Assembly (NCBI RefSeq): GCF_002575655.3
Contig: NC_053040.3
Location: 364,372,267 to 364,436,266, forward strand
Source: Aegilops tauschii subsp. strangulata
Taxonomy: Eukaryota; Streptophyta; Magnoliopsida; Poales; Poaceae
Reading direction: 5' to 3'
DNA length: 64,000 bases
Under the pieces are notes generated by a model that was not told the origin of the DNA, searched no databases, and saw only the letters and a program-made list of their open reading frames with translations. The translations under genes were made by a program, and so were the position numbers. Positions 1 through 11,703 of this stretch are shown here, in pieces. Numbering within the stretch: position 1 is the first letter of the stretch; each line of letters starts with the position of its first letter.

Positions 1-1
1 G

Positions 2-457
2 TGGGTCTGCGAGGTGCGGGAGCCGCACAGCAAGCAGAGGATATGGCTCGGCACGTTTGAGACCGCAGAGATGGCGGCACGCGCGCACGACGTGGCCGCG
101 CTGGCGCTGCGCGGCCGCGCCGCCTGCCTGAACTTCGCCGACTCGCCTCGGCGGCTCCGGGTCCCGCCCGTGGGTGCTAGCCCTGATGAGATACGGCGGG
201 CCGCGGTAGAGGCGGCTGAGGCATTCCTGCCGGCACCCGTCCAGAGCAATGCGGCCGCCGAGGAGGCAGCCGTTGCACCAACGGAGCAGTTCGCCGGTGA
301 CCCGTACTATGGAATGGACGATGGGATGGACTTCGGGATGCAGGGCTACCTCGACATGGCGCAGGGGATGCTCATTGCCCCTCCTCCGATGGCGGGCCCG
401 TCAGCGACTGTCGGAGAGGGCGACGATGACGGCGAGGTCAGCTTGTGGAGCTACTGA
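2..457 (+). CDS. CBF: CBF/DREB1-type AP2/ERF transcription factor, 5' truncated by the window edge
   Basis: The reading frame is open from base 2 to the TGA at 455-457 and gives about 151 residues. It begins inside an AP2 DNA-binding domain: WVCEVREP, then [20 protein letters not shown] and the domain end near LNFAD. Directly after the domain lies SPRRLRVPP, which resembles the CBF signature that follows AP2 in this subfamily. The C-terminal half is acidic and ends in LWSY, the usual terminus of cereal CBFs and part of the activation region. CBFs bind CRT/DRE promoter elements in the nucleus and switch on cold- and drought-response genes; the genes are normally intronless, which fits the uninterrupted frame. 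The start codon, nuclear-localisation signature and N-terminal part of AP2 lie left of the window. The family call is firm. The subgroup (III or IV type) is not resolved. No frame damage is visible. Confidence 0.93.
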   Translation, partial: WVCEVREPHSKQRIWLGTFETAEMAARAHDVAALALRGRAACLNFADSPRRLRVPPVGASPDEIRRAAVEAAEAFLPAPVQSNAAAEEAAVAPTEQFAGDPYYGMDDGMDFGMQGYLDMAQGMLIAPPPMAGPSATVGEGDDDGEVSLWSY

Positions 458-1664
458 TTACGCGCATTTGAGTTATGCCTTGTGTGGGGGCGCGAAGAAC
501 TTCTAATGCACGTGCAGCTTTATATAGCAATCCAGTACAGGAAGTGTACTGCATGGTTGCCCTTCCATTTTCTCTTTTCTGAACTTCTCTGGGTAATGTA
601 TGTTTGCTCTCTGATGAACTGCGATCAGAAGAAGCAGAAGGTCTGATCTTGAGTTTGGTAGATGGTGCACGCTTGTCGGGTTATGGCTTGTGAGTGTTCG
701 AACTCCGAAGGAGTGTTGGGGCTAGCTATATGTATCTCCCTTGTTTATTAAGCATGAGAGGAGTGTCTTCGTCGGTGTTTGGTTAAGCAAAGTGTAATTT
801 TCTTGGTGTATAATTAGCAGCAGCATGCTGCTAGAGGATCTCTAACCGATCCCTTACAAAGCTTAATTCGTTGCAAAGTTTTAGAGGAGTAAAAAACCGG
901 ATTTTCTCCTTCAAACCGCACCTAACCGATCCCTTGTAACATTTAGAGTACAACTTTGGAAGTGCTAAAAGTCTGACGTTAAACTTTTAGGCATGACAAA
1001 TCAAACATTTTTCATGGCAATTTATGTCGACGCAAGGATGACAAATTTAGTTGGCGAGCACGACACTTTCCTGGCAAAAAAATGTTGTGAGCCGGATTTG
1101 CCATGCTTGTCAACTTAACTTGCCACCCTTGATAAACATAGAAAATGTTCAATTTGTCATACCTAAAAATCCGACGTTCGCTAGATAGTCAGGTCCTAAG
1201 ATAGTCGGGTCCTAAATTTTTTACTCCACTGTGCACCGGATGGGTTTTTTTGGGATAGTTGTAGGGTAGGCGGTGGGTCGGGATTGTCAGGCGGATATGC
1301 CCGGGCGTGCCCTGGCCACCCTATATCTGTCTTTTATTTTGACTGGATATGATGGGTGCCGATCAGCCTGGATGTTTGAGGCCTGTTTTAGGCGTCGGTC
1401 TGAATTGAAAAATCGTGACCGATCAAATGACTTGATAAGCCGTTCGAATGATGCCGGTTTAAGGCACCCAGGTGTAAATGCTCTAATTGCGACAACTTTC
1501 ACACCACGTACGAGTACATGCTAGAAGAATATTTTATTCTGAATGCGTGTCATACCCGGCAGAGCTAATGTGAGAGCAATGCCAATTTTTATTGAGTGCC
1601 TATGTGAGAGTTACAATACAGAGGCGGGGTCATATAGCCAAGTGCTGGGAGTAGAACCCTTAGC
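458..1664. other. CBF 3' flank and intergenic DNA with possible MITE remnants
   Basis: No coding frame is convincing here. The first few hundred bases are AT-rich and presumably include the CBF 3' UTR. At 886-896 and 1217-1227 there is an 11-bp inverted pair (GGAGTAAAAAA / TTTTTTACTCC) flanking about 320 bp that contain repeated 'gacaaat' and 'ggcaa' words, which would fit a decayed MITE. Around 1455-1490 the sequence ends in 'gtgtaaatgctcta', which looks like the right terminus of another small Harbinger-type MITE without an obvious left end. These are pattern-based suggestions only. Confidence 0.35.
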
Positions 1665-1667
1665 TAA

Positions 1668-2818
1668 GAGCATCTTCAGCCGTTGGCCTTTTAGGGGGCT
1701 TGAAAAATCGCCGCCTGGAGACGAACCGGTGCAAAAAATCGGCCTGGAGGCAATCGGGTTCCTAGCCTCTGTCCCCAGTCGCTTTTTTTTAATAGTTTTG
1801 AAAAAAAAATCAGATAAAATTCGACAAACATTACAAAGATTCGGCAAACAGGACATGAATTTTGGCGTTTTACATAGAAAACTTAAAATTTACTAGATAA
1901 AAAACTTGCTGAGCGCGGCGTAGTCGCCGTCGTCGCCGCCGTCGTCCTTCTCCTTCTTCACGCTACTGAACCCCTGCCCGGGGTCGCCCTGGCGGACAGG
2001 TTTGGCCGGGGGCAGCGCGTCGTCGTCGCTATCTTCAAGCACCATGACGCCCCCTTCTTCGCGCCCACGGCGGCGCGCGGCGATCTCTGCCAGGGCGCGG
2101 CACTGGCGGTCCATCTCCAGCCACGCCCAATTTTCCCGCGCCCACTTCATGGCCGCCTCGTCATCGAGCTCCAGCTCCATCTTCACGGCGGCAAGCCCCG
2201 GCTCCGTCTTCACGGCGGCGAGCCCTGACTCCGTCTTCGGCTTGACGAAGCGGGGAGGAGCCAAGGAGGAGGCAAGCCCGCCCTTGTTGATGACGATGCT
2301 GGAGCTGCGGGTGCGCCGGCCGAGCGGCGTTTCCGCGGGCTCGGCCTTGACGCTGAAGAGCGCCGGCGACCCGGAGGAGTGGGAGGAGGAGTGAGGAGAG
2401 AGGGGCTGCGGGCTGGTGTGTCCACCGGCGAGGGGGCGTTGGTTTATATAGCGGCCGGTGGGTGGCGTCGTGTGTACGCGTGGCAGGGAGGGGGCGCGTC
2501 GCCGCACCGCGCCGTCCGTGAGGAATCAACGGAAGGCTGACCGGAGGCAGCCTTGGTATTGATTCCCCACAGGAAACCGAAGCGATGTGAGCACGACGAG
2601 GCGCGGGTTGCTGACTCGGCGGGCCCGCCATTCTTTCGCGCCAAAAACGGTCGCCCCGGCCCCCTCGGACGCCCCCCAACGCACCGGGTTCGGCCTGGAT
2701 CCGTCGGCGCCAGTTTCAGTCCTAACCGGCAAAAAAGGACTCATGGGGATGTGATTGGGCCGTATTTTGGGCGCCGGACTCAAAAAAGGGGCCTGTCGGG
2801 GCAGGGCCGGAGATGCTC
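1668..2818 (-). mobile_element. PIF/Harbinger-like DNA transposon, non-autonomous, with an internal ORF
   Basis: The left end reads GAGCATCTTCAGCCG and the right end reads CGGAGATGCTC, so the termini are imperfect inverted repeats. The element is flanked on both sides by TAA (1665-1667 and 2819-2821). A 3-bp TAA/TTA target duplication is characteristic of PIF/Harbinger elements. The interior is GC-rich, about 1.15 kb long, and carries one decayed ORF on the minus strand but no recognisable DDE transposase or Myb-like protein. It would therefore need a transposase supplied by another element. Confidence 0.75.
1893..2425 (-). pseudogene. Decayed ORF carried by the Harbinger-like element, function unknown
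   Basis: The main minus-strand frame is open from 2507 to the stop at 1893-1895. It contains repeated VKTEPG/VKMELE-type units, an acidic run EDSDDDALPP, the segment VRQGDPGQG, and a DDGDYAALSKFFI-like C-terminus. In a second frame, the segment from about 2425 reads VDTPARSPS and continues for roughly 20 residues before losing similarity. I take this as the true N-terminus: its start codon is GTG instead of ATG, and a one-base indel near 2360-2380 separates it from the rest. A TATA-like CTATATAAA lies on the minus strand at about 2442-2450. I recall proteins of this type as multicopy hypothetical ORFs in Triticeae genomes. No biochemical function is known to me. The N-terminal reconstruction is inference. 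Confidence 0.5.
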
Positions 2819-2821
2819 TAA

Positions 2822-4010
<1,189 letters not shown>

Positions 4011-4100
4011 CTCTCTCCCTTTCTCCCCCTCCCTCTCTTCCTCTCTCCCTCTCTGTCTCTCTCTCTCTCTCTTGCCCTTCCTCTCCCTCTTCTGTCTCTT
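4011..4100. repeat. CT/CCT-rich pyrimidine microsatellite tract
   Basis: About 90 bases of nearly pure pyrimidine: CTCT, CCCTCT and TCTCTCTCTC runs. A second short (CT)n run lies at 4290-4305. Each run directly precedes one copy of the tandem duplication described separately. Confidence 0.85.
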
Positions 4101-4102
4101 TG

Positions 4103-4510
4103 AAAAGGCAATCACGTACCGCGACGGATGATATCCTGTTCTATGTATGATTGACATGTAAAACGGTTCTCAGCTATCGCAGGAGGTGATAGTGCACTAA
4201 ATTTGATGAAGTTAAAGATGCATGTATTGTAGTGCCAATGTTTGTTTCTTCTTGTCTTATACCGCGACAAAGATAAAGCTTGACAATAGTCTCTCTCTCT
4301 CTCTCAAAAGGCAATCACATATCGCGACGGATGATATCCTATTCTATGTATGATTGACATGTAAAATGGTTCTCCGCTATCGCAGGAGGTGATGGTGCAC
4401 TAAATTATTGTTTTCGTAAATAATGATGAAGTTAAAGATGCATGTATTGTAGTGCCAATGTTTGTTTCTTCTTGTCTTAGACCGCGACAAAGATAAAGCT
4501 TGACAACAGT
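4103..4510. repeat. Tandem direct duplication of a ~190-205 bp unit
   Basis: Copy 1 (4103-4290) and copy 2 (4306-4510) both start AAAAGGCAATCAC and share long stretches including the words GACGGATGATATCCT, GATGCATGTATTGTAGTGCC and GACAAAGATAAAGCTTGACAA. Copy 2 carries a short insertion of about 16 bases after CACTAAAT. The copies are separated by a (CT)n run. No function is visible. The arrangement suggests unequal exchange or slippage anchored on the flanking CT tracts. Confidence 0.85.
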
Positions 4511-6861
4511 CTTGGTTATCCCTAATGAAAATCGAAGGCGATAAAATTCAGAAGTTGATTTCCAATAGTAGGCCAAGCACCAATGATCAATTGATGCTAT
4601 CGAACAGCTTGATCACCACCTCGACTTTGCTGCCACTGACTTTCCAAGTGCATGAAGCTAGACAACGCTTAATTTTTGGTGTTTCTTAAATTTGAAACAA
4701 TAGCTTCTTCGTGTCAATTACGCAATTCCATCAGATGACAAGTTGACACATAAATTATACCAAATAAAAATAAGCAAATCTGACTTTCCAACTCCAAAAT
4801 AATTTCACTATTGACATTAAAAATATTTGATTCTACATTTTCATGCTCATAATCCATATACACGTTTGGAAAGTCCCTCAGACAAATAAAAGCAATCTCA
4901 ATTCGCTTAAACCATAACCCTCTACTAAAACAAATTCCATTGAAAAGGGGCGAGGTAGCTAAACCTTCAAACATGAACTTGTAATATGATGCTGAAGAAT
5001 AACGGCCCGCCGCTGTGAGAACAACAATCGGTCCTTCTGGCTAATGTTTCCTCCTGTAGTAGCGATCCCAAAATATCAGACAGCTGTGTCAATTCATCAA
5101 AGTCTTGCTGGTAAAAGGGAGATAGTGAAAAACACAAAGTCCTTCAATGCTGTTGCCCCTATCGTAACATGAAGTTATCTGGATTATAAGCAAAGGAGAA
5201 CAATTAAGGAAAATGAATCACCAAAATGTGCACATGCAAATTCTCCTTAGACGCTAGACCAAACCAGAAATGTATTTTGAGCCGAGTTAAGCCTCACCAA
5301 AATCATGCCCTCTTATCTTGGATAAACACTCTCCATATATAGGCCCTTCCTAGCAGCCAACACCGTCTTGAAGGCACTTTCAAATGCAGAGGATAACTTA
5401 CACCAAAAGCAACAATGGAGCCACCCTTTTATTTATTTTTCCCGTGGCAATAGGAGATGCAGACCATCAGTTGCATACATGGAACATACAGACTAAAGAC
5501 ACCTATGTACGATTACCCTTTTTATGGAGTCATAAGAGTCACCCCACAAATGACAAGAAAATAACAAATCAGTTGCTTTGCTAGCTGCCGATATGAACCC
5601 TACACCTCTAAATGACGATCACAACAAAATCTACAAAAAACAATAAAAAGCGACATACCTGCCAAAGAACCAACTCAACAAGAGCATGTGCAGCTCACCA
5701 AAAATCCATATTTCGGTTGCTTGAAATACCAGCTCTGAAGCAGGGCAATGACTCTCTGAAAACTATGACATCTAAAAATAAATGGCACAATTCAAAATTT
5801 TGCTATAATAGAAAGCTAATGACGTGTGTACACTGATCATGTTTTTTATTTTGGATGGCAACTACTGAAGCTATAATGGTACAATCGACAGATTACAACA
5901 AGAAGATATGGTCAGTTTTGCAAGGCAGAATAAGCGATCAATTTACCTTAACAATTAGCTAGAGTACTGGCTCCCTATGAGAACCACGGTCTAGATTTTC
6001 TCATCCTATATAATACGCTCCCATGACACAAAAACCTACCTTATAAGGTACATGAAAGTGAAGCCCAACTAAATACAAGAGAGTACCTTTTAGACTTTCA
6101 ATGAGGGCTCTAACTGGAATGAATATGTAGAATGTGGTGGTGTTGATTGGAGCGGCTGAAGTGTGATCTAGATAATTATTTTGGAGAAGAAATCATTGTA
6201 GTCACTATTGGGTCCAATTTCACACCCCAGCACTGCAACAGTTCGATGATGTAGCGGGACCTTACTTCACCGCCGGTAGCATACAAATAAAATAAATATG
6301 ACTCCAATATAGGTTAGTGAGCAGCATTACAAATGCGCTCGTACAAACAGACTACAGTATGGAGAACCAAACGCACGAGAACATAGTACCTGCACTGCAT
6401 TTCATCGAATATGTCACGTGCAAAAACTCGTATTCCTCATCTTCCAACATGCGTGCTTGCTCCACCATGGAAAAAGTGCAGCCCTGAAAAGCGTATGAAA
6501 CCACTCCACGCTACAACGCCGATGAGCTGAATTCTTAGTTACCGAGACAAGCGTATGAAATTTTTTAGAATATACATATTCAGCAAAGTTAAACGTATAC
6601 AGTTGTAGGCCTCTCCCAAGCGCAAGAATAAAATATGTACTTAAGGAAAGGAAGTCCACAGAGAAACATCAGAGGGAGATCAGATGGACATAACTGGAAT
6701 GCACAACCATAAGAATATTAGTGTCATTGAAAACTTAATTTTAGAAGTGCACCAAATTCAACATGAAAGTAACCAATCTAAGGTAACCAGCATAGTATTC
6801 ATATCTCAAAATGTACCAACGAGCAAAGTCCAAAATGAAGAAGAGAACTATAGCAAAATAC
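4511..6861. other. AT-rich DNA downstream of the unidentified minus-strand gene, no firm features
   Basis: No exon here is as convincing as those upstream of 6862. One candidate 3' exon on the minus strand lies at about 6175-6265: it follows an acceptor-like GAAGTAAG and is open in two frames, so it cannot be decided by eye. The rest shows short ORFs without recognisable motifs, in keeping with introns, 3' UTR or intergenic sequence. Confidence 0.3.
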
Positions 6862-9208
6862 CTTATAGGTCAGGAATTTTAGTTTAACCATCAGATTTGA
6901 ATCCTCATCAGCCAGACCGTCCTTAGCGGACTAATTGAATCCAAAGCACCACCGATATTTTTCAGTGTAAGTGTGGACATCTTCAGAAAGTTCAGCAGGC
7001 ATCTTATTATTCCCCTTGAACATGTTTACTTCAACGAAGAAACCTAAGCATGAAACATAGGCCAGTCAAAGGCACATCAGTGCAGGTATTAATTGCAAGA
7101 ACTGAAAGTTGATTGTCATGAGAGGTGAGAGAGTTTTATGTAATAAAAGGTTCATCTTACCTCTGTATAGTAGCCATAACTCTTGATTTTTCCTAGAAAG
7201 GAAAATGGGGGATCCATTAGAGTTAATAAATCTAAAAAAAAAGAAGAAAGAAGAGATATTTCCATATACTAATGAGATACTCTATCTCATATTATAAAGC
7301 GTAACTTATTCAGACATGGGAAATAAATAAGCCATTAATAGTATAGGAAAATGGTCATGGTAGCCATGAAGTCATTGTCTAGGGAAGGAGAGAAGATTTA
7401 GTATGCGGATTTAATCATAAGTGGTGAAGGTAGGTGAGAAATAAACAATGGCAAAAGCGAGAGAAAAAAATCATAACGTCTGAATGAAGGCATTATATTT
7501 TTAAAGAGGGGTGAAAATTTAAACGTCCATGGATAAGCATCTTGTAATACAAGGATGATTTCGCAAATTTACTCATCTCTTGCTGCAAATGTCCAAAAGC
7601 AGAATCACTGTGCCCATGGATAAGCATCTTGTAATACAAGTAATCATTTGAAAGAGAATCAAATTTTTGATTATTCCAGTAACATCTGAAAGCTGCAGGG
7701 AAATTTTTCTGCTTCACCAGATGAAACATCTCCTGTAACAGTTCAAAACAGGAAGAACTGAATTACTATCTAACAAGCTATTGGCTTTTTGATATTACAG
7801 TTATCATGCATTTAAAACAGAAGTATGTCCATTACAGTCAAGAACAATCTATTGTTGGACAAGAACCAATAAAATGAGCTAACCTGTAATTTCTTAATTT
7901 CATAGTTCGTTGGACGCACTTGCAGAAAATGGATGACGGGTAATGTATCAACATTTCGAGACAGAGCCTCAAGACCACTGTTTCCAAACCAATCACAGTG
8001 GTCCGAACACATTGAAGATCCAACATTTTCAAGAAGTGCTTTCATTTGCTGTCATATAGAAGTAGAAGTTACAACAAGGTAGAAGGTAGAACCAATACAA
8101 AGTTTGACAGACAGGAGGATACCACTTCACAATATTAAATAATACCTGCTTCTCATCTGACCTATTAGCAGCATATATTTGTCATAAACTTGGTCCTAAA
8201 TCAGAGTCGCCTGCATATAATGGTAGCTTTCTGAATCAGTAGGTATATAAAGTGTTTTCAACTTCACAGATCAGAAGCATCAAACAATCTCAGAAAATGT
8301 TCAAATGCATCAGAAAATCTGTTAGGATATCTAATGAAGGTTGTGGGAGGTTTCTCAAAACTTTCACGACTGACAATACAGGCAACCAGACCTTCAAGTA
8401 TCTCACCTTGCACCATTACATAATCCTTTGACCCCAGAACAAATAGCTAGTACTTCAATGGTGGGGAGAGATGAAAATATATGAGGTCAGTTGAGACCAG
8501 CAGTAAAGACTAAGAAGAGTGTCAGGCAAAAGATAATCTTCGAGATAATCATACCTGCCACAGATACATCAGCAATGTCACCAAGGGCTTCGCAAACAGG
8601 TGTGGCAGTCCACTCTTCACACAAGAATAATGCGGTAGATTTCCTAATGGAGATGCAAACAGAAAGAATAATATTTTACGAGTGGACCCAGCACCAAATG
8701 CATATCTGCGTTCATATGAAATCGATGATACACATGTGAATTGAACAAGAATTTAGTAACTTCATGAGCATAGGCTGGCTGATCATCATATTCAAGCAAT
8801 AATCTACTGCGGCAAACATAATAGCACTGCACTTGTTTTTCGAATACTGCACGATAGCAAAACATGGGATGTCACAATAACACTGCACTCCTTCTCCAAA
8901 CTCCAACGAACACCTAAAAACAGGAGTAGTATATATGTGAAAATATTCACGTACCCAATCGCCAGCCTCCCGTAGATGTCCACGTTGCTACAGTCGAAGG
9001 CCTCCTGCAGGACCGCCCAGAGCGTGTGGTCGCAGACGAGCTCCGCTTCGGACGGGTCACTGAACTCCTCCCAGGCTACAGGGGATCTCGGCCTGGTCTC
9101 GGAGCCCCTCTGGAGGGTGAGGTGAATTGAAACTGCCCTGGCCTGGAGACGCGGCGACGGTGACGCCGTCTCCAGGAGATCGGCGGGGGCGACCTCGGGG
9201 ACAGGGAT
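6862..9208 (-). pseudogene. Unidentified multi-exon plant gene, probably a pseudogene
   Basis: Six minus-strand exons can be joined with GT-AG introns and matching phases. Exon a is open from 9208 to 8955 (contains WEEFSDPSEAEL, ends before GTACGT). Exon b is 8643-8555 (CEEWTATPVCEALGD). Exon c is 8210-8146. Exon d is 8048-7884 (55 codons, CDWFGNSGLEALSRNVD). Exon e is 7732-7573 (MFHLVKQKNFPAAFRCYWNN). Exon f is 7043-6862 (MPAELSEDVHTYTEKYRWCF). Phase agrees at all five junctions, which is hard to obtain by chance. Exon c has an in-frame TGA (sequence TTATGACAA) and exon f an in-frame TAG (AATTAGTCC). No ATG is visible before exon a; the region upstream is GC-rich, like a cereal gene 5' end. 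I do not recognise the family, so I assign no function. The stops suggest a decayed copy, though exon boundaries could be wrong. Confidence 0.5.
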
Positions 9209-10308
9209 TCAAGCCGCCCTGCCCTGGATCCGCGGCGGCAGGGTCTCCCCTCGGACGACAGCTTCTCCCCTGCTTCTCCCCTCGGACGGAGGCGGCGGCA
9301 TCTCCCCTCGGCGGTTTCGTCCCCTCCCCTCGGCGGCGGCGGGGTCTCCCCTCGTACGGCGGCGGCGGCAACGAAAGAACTATCGAGATGATGGAGATCG
9401 GGGATAGGATCGACAGGCTGATTTTTTGCGGCGTGGGGTGTGGGAGGTGACGAAAAAACCAGCGAAAAAAACGGACGTGGGAGGTGGGAGGGAGGACGAA
9501 AATAAACCGGTGTTGGTGGGACGAAAAAAAACCTGGAAGCGAGACTACCAACTGCTCCATTAGGAGTAGAGATCTTCTCACAGAAATATAACTATTAATT
9601 ACGAACATGGAAACAAAAATAATAGTACTTTATTATTGCCACTATGGCATATTTCCAATGGTCAGCAGGGTGACGATGATGATAAGCAACATGGTGATGA
9701 TGATGAGATCCAGGAGGATGATGATCCTAACAATGTGTCAATGGACAAGTGGCCTAAGCCTGATTATTGGGAGTTTCATAATGAGAATTCGTATGTCTGT
9801 GACTGGGATCATGATGTGGATCAATGTTTTTGGAACTTTAGTCAGAAGGGAATGTTTGATGAAATCCTCATGGTGAAGAAGGATAAGTTGGCTCATCACA
9901 AGGATATTGATGAGGAATATGTGTGCAAAAATTTGAACGTATGGTGCCTCTGTAGGTATATATCCATGCATACGAAACCACTGATCCGACAGAGCTTCAC
10001 CATCCAGAATGAGTGCAAAGTCGGAGAACTGGAAGAGGAGGTGGAGCAGCCTTGCGGTGCTAAAATATTTTCGTGAAGAGAGGAGAGAGATGGGGCAGCA
10101 TCCGCACAAAGATCATAGATGCGTTTGGAAGGGGTTGCCCCTCTCTATTTATAGGTACAGGAGGAGGTGGCCGCCTTGGAGGAGGGGCGGCCTCCTCTCC
10201 TCGGGGTGCACAAGAAGGAGTGGGGCTCCCTCAAATCCTAGCCACACCAGGAGTCTTGTCCTCCAAGCCAAGGGAGGGGCGCCTCACTATTGGGCCTTTA
10301 GGCCCGTG
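9209..10308. other. GC-rich 5' flank of the minus-strand gene, then unassigned sequence
   Basis: From 9209 to about 9450 the sequence is GC-rich with repeated CCCCTCGG-type words, in keeping with the 5' end of the minus-strand gene. From 9636 to 10073 a plus-strand frame is open without an ATG at its start. It begins with an aspartate-rich run and contains DKWPKPDYWEF and NSYVCDWDHDVDQCFW. I do not recognise it, and it may be a fragment of a transposon protein or a chance frame. From about 10080 to 10308 the minus strand has promoter-like character and is interrupted by the Angela terminus at 10309. Confidence 0.3.
10144..10155 (-). promoter_or_regulatory. TATA-like box in a promoter-like segment truncated by Angela
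   Basis: The minus strand reads CCTATAAATAGAGAGG, followed by a pyrimidine-rich leader resembling the promoter and leader of a plant gene or LTR. Upstream sequence on this strand is cut by the Angela LTR end at 10309. This is inference from motif and context only. Confidence 0.35.
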
Positions 10309-11189
10309 TGTTGGGGAACGCAGTATTTCAAAAAAATTACCTACGATCACGCAAGATCTATCTAGGAGATGCATAGCAACGAGCGGGGAGAGTGTGTCCA
10401 CGTACCCTCGTAGACCGAAAGCGAAAGCGTTTAGTAATGCGGTTGATGTAGTCGAACATATTCGCGATCCAAGCACCGAACGTACGGCACCTCCGCATTC
10501 AGCACACGTTTAGCTCGATGACGTCCCTCGAACTCTTGATCCAATTGAGGCCGAGGGAGAGTTCCGTCAGCATGACGGCGTGGCGATGGTGATGATGAAG
10601 TTATCGGCGCAGGGCTTCGCCTAAGCACTACGACGATATGACCGAGGTGTGTAACTATGGAGGGGGCACCGCACACGGCTAAGAGAAGACTTGGTGTGCC
10701 TTTGGGGTGCCCCCTCCCACGTATATAAAGGAGGGGAGGAAGAGGAGGCCGGCCAAGGGGGGGTGCGCGCCATGGGGAGTCCAACTAGGATTCCCAATCC
10801 TAGTTGGAGTCCCCTTCCTTCCAAGAGAGGGAGAGAGAGGGAAGGAGGAAGAGGGGAGAAGGAAAGAGGGGGCGCCACCCCCTCCCTAGTCCAATTTTCG
10901 GACTAGCCATGGGGGGGCGCGGCCTCCCTTGTGGCCCTCCTCTCCTTTCCACTAAGGCCCATGAACTTCCGGGGGGGGGCGGTAACCCCCGGTACTCTGA
11001 AACTTATCCGAAACGACCCAAACCATTCCGATGTCCGAACATAACCTTCCAATATATGAATCCTTATGTCTCGACCATTTTGAGACTCCTCGTCATGTCC
11101 ATGATCTCATATGGGACTCCAAACAAACTTCAGTCATCAAATCACATAACTCATAATATAAATTGTCATCGAACGTTAAGCATGCGGAG
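10309..11189 (-). repeat. Angela 3' LTR, distal part (split by Fatima)
   Basis: This segment and 20515-21347 together form one LTR of about 1.7 kb, the usual Angela size. The terminus at 10309 reads TGTTGGGGAACG on the plus strand. The segment ends in CATGCGGAG, where the last five bases are the left target duplication of the inserted Fatima-type element. Low-complexity G-rich runs lie at 10750-10990. Confidence 0.85.
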
Positions 11190-11668
11190 TGAGGGAGTCT
11201 TGGACTAAGGGGTCCTCGGGTGTCCGACCTGTTACCTATGGGCCGGACTGGTGGGCTGTGAAGACATGAAGGCCGAAGACTGTACCCATGTCTGGATTGG
11301 ACTCTCCTTGGCGTGGAAGGCAAGCTTGGCGATCGACTATGAAGATTCCTTCCTATGTAACCGACTCTATGTAACCCTAGATCCCCCCGGTGTCTATATA
11401 AACCGGAGGGTGTAGTCCAGAAAGGATATATTCATTACCATAGTCATACAGGCTAGACTTCTAGGGTTTAGCTATTACCATCTTGTGGTAGATCAACTCT
11501 TGTAATACTCATATTCATCAAGATCAATCAAGCAGGAAGCAGGGTACTACCTCCACAGAGAGGGCCCGAACCTGGGTAAACATCGTGTCCCCTGTCTCCT
11601 GTAACCATCGATCCTAGACGCACAGTTCGGGACCCCCTACCCGAGATCCGCCGGTTTTGACACCGACA
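11190..11668 (+). repeat. Fatima-type 5' LTR
   Basis: Starts TGAGGGAGTCTTGGAC and ends GACACCGACA. A TATA box (CTATATAAACC) lies at about 11394-11404, so transcription should start in the following 30 bases. The sequence directly after the LTR, TTGGTGCTTTCATTGAG at 11669, occupies the primer-binding position; I do not assign the tRNA. Confidence 0.85.
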
Positions 11669-11703
11669 TTGGTGCTTTCATTGAGAGTTCCACTGTGCCG
11701 TCG

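Noticed and set aside
4714..4974. Minus-strand ORF of 86 codons in AT-rich DNA
   Set aside because: No motif, no supported splice context and no similarity recognised. AT-rich intergenic sequence yields such frames.
9636..10073. Plus-strand ORF with an Asp-rich start and a DKWPKPDYWEF segment
   Set aside because: There is no ATG at the start and no recognised family; it overlaps minus-strand promoter-like sequence. It is kept only as a note, not called a gene.
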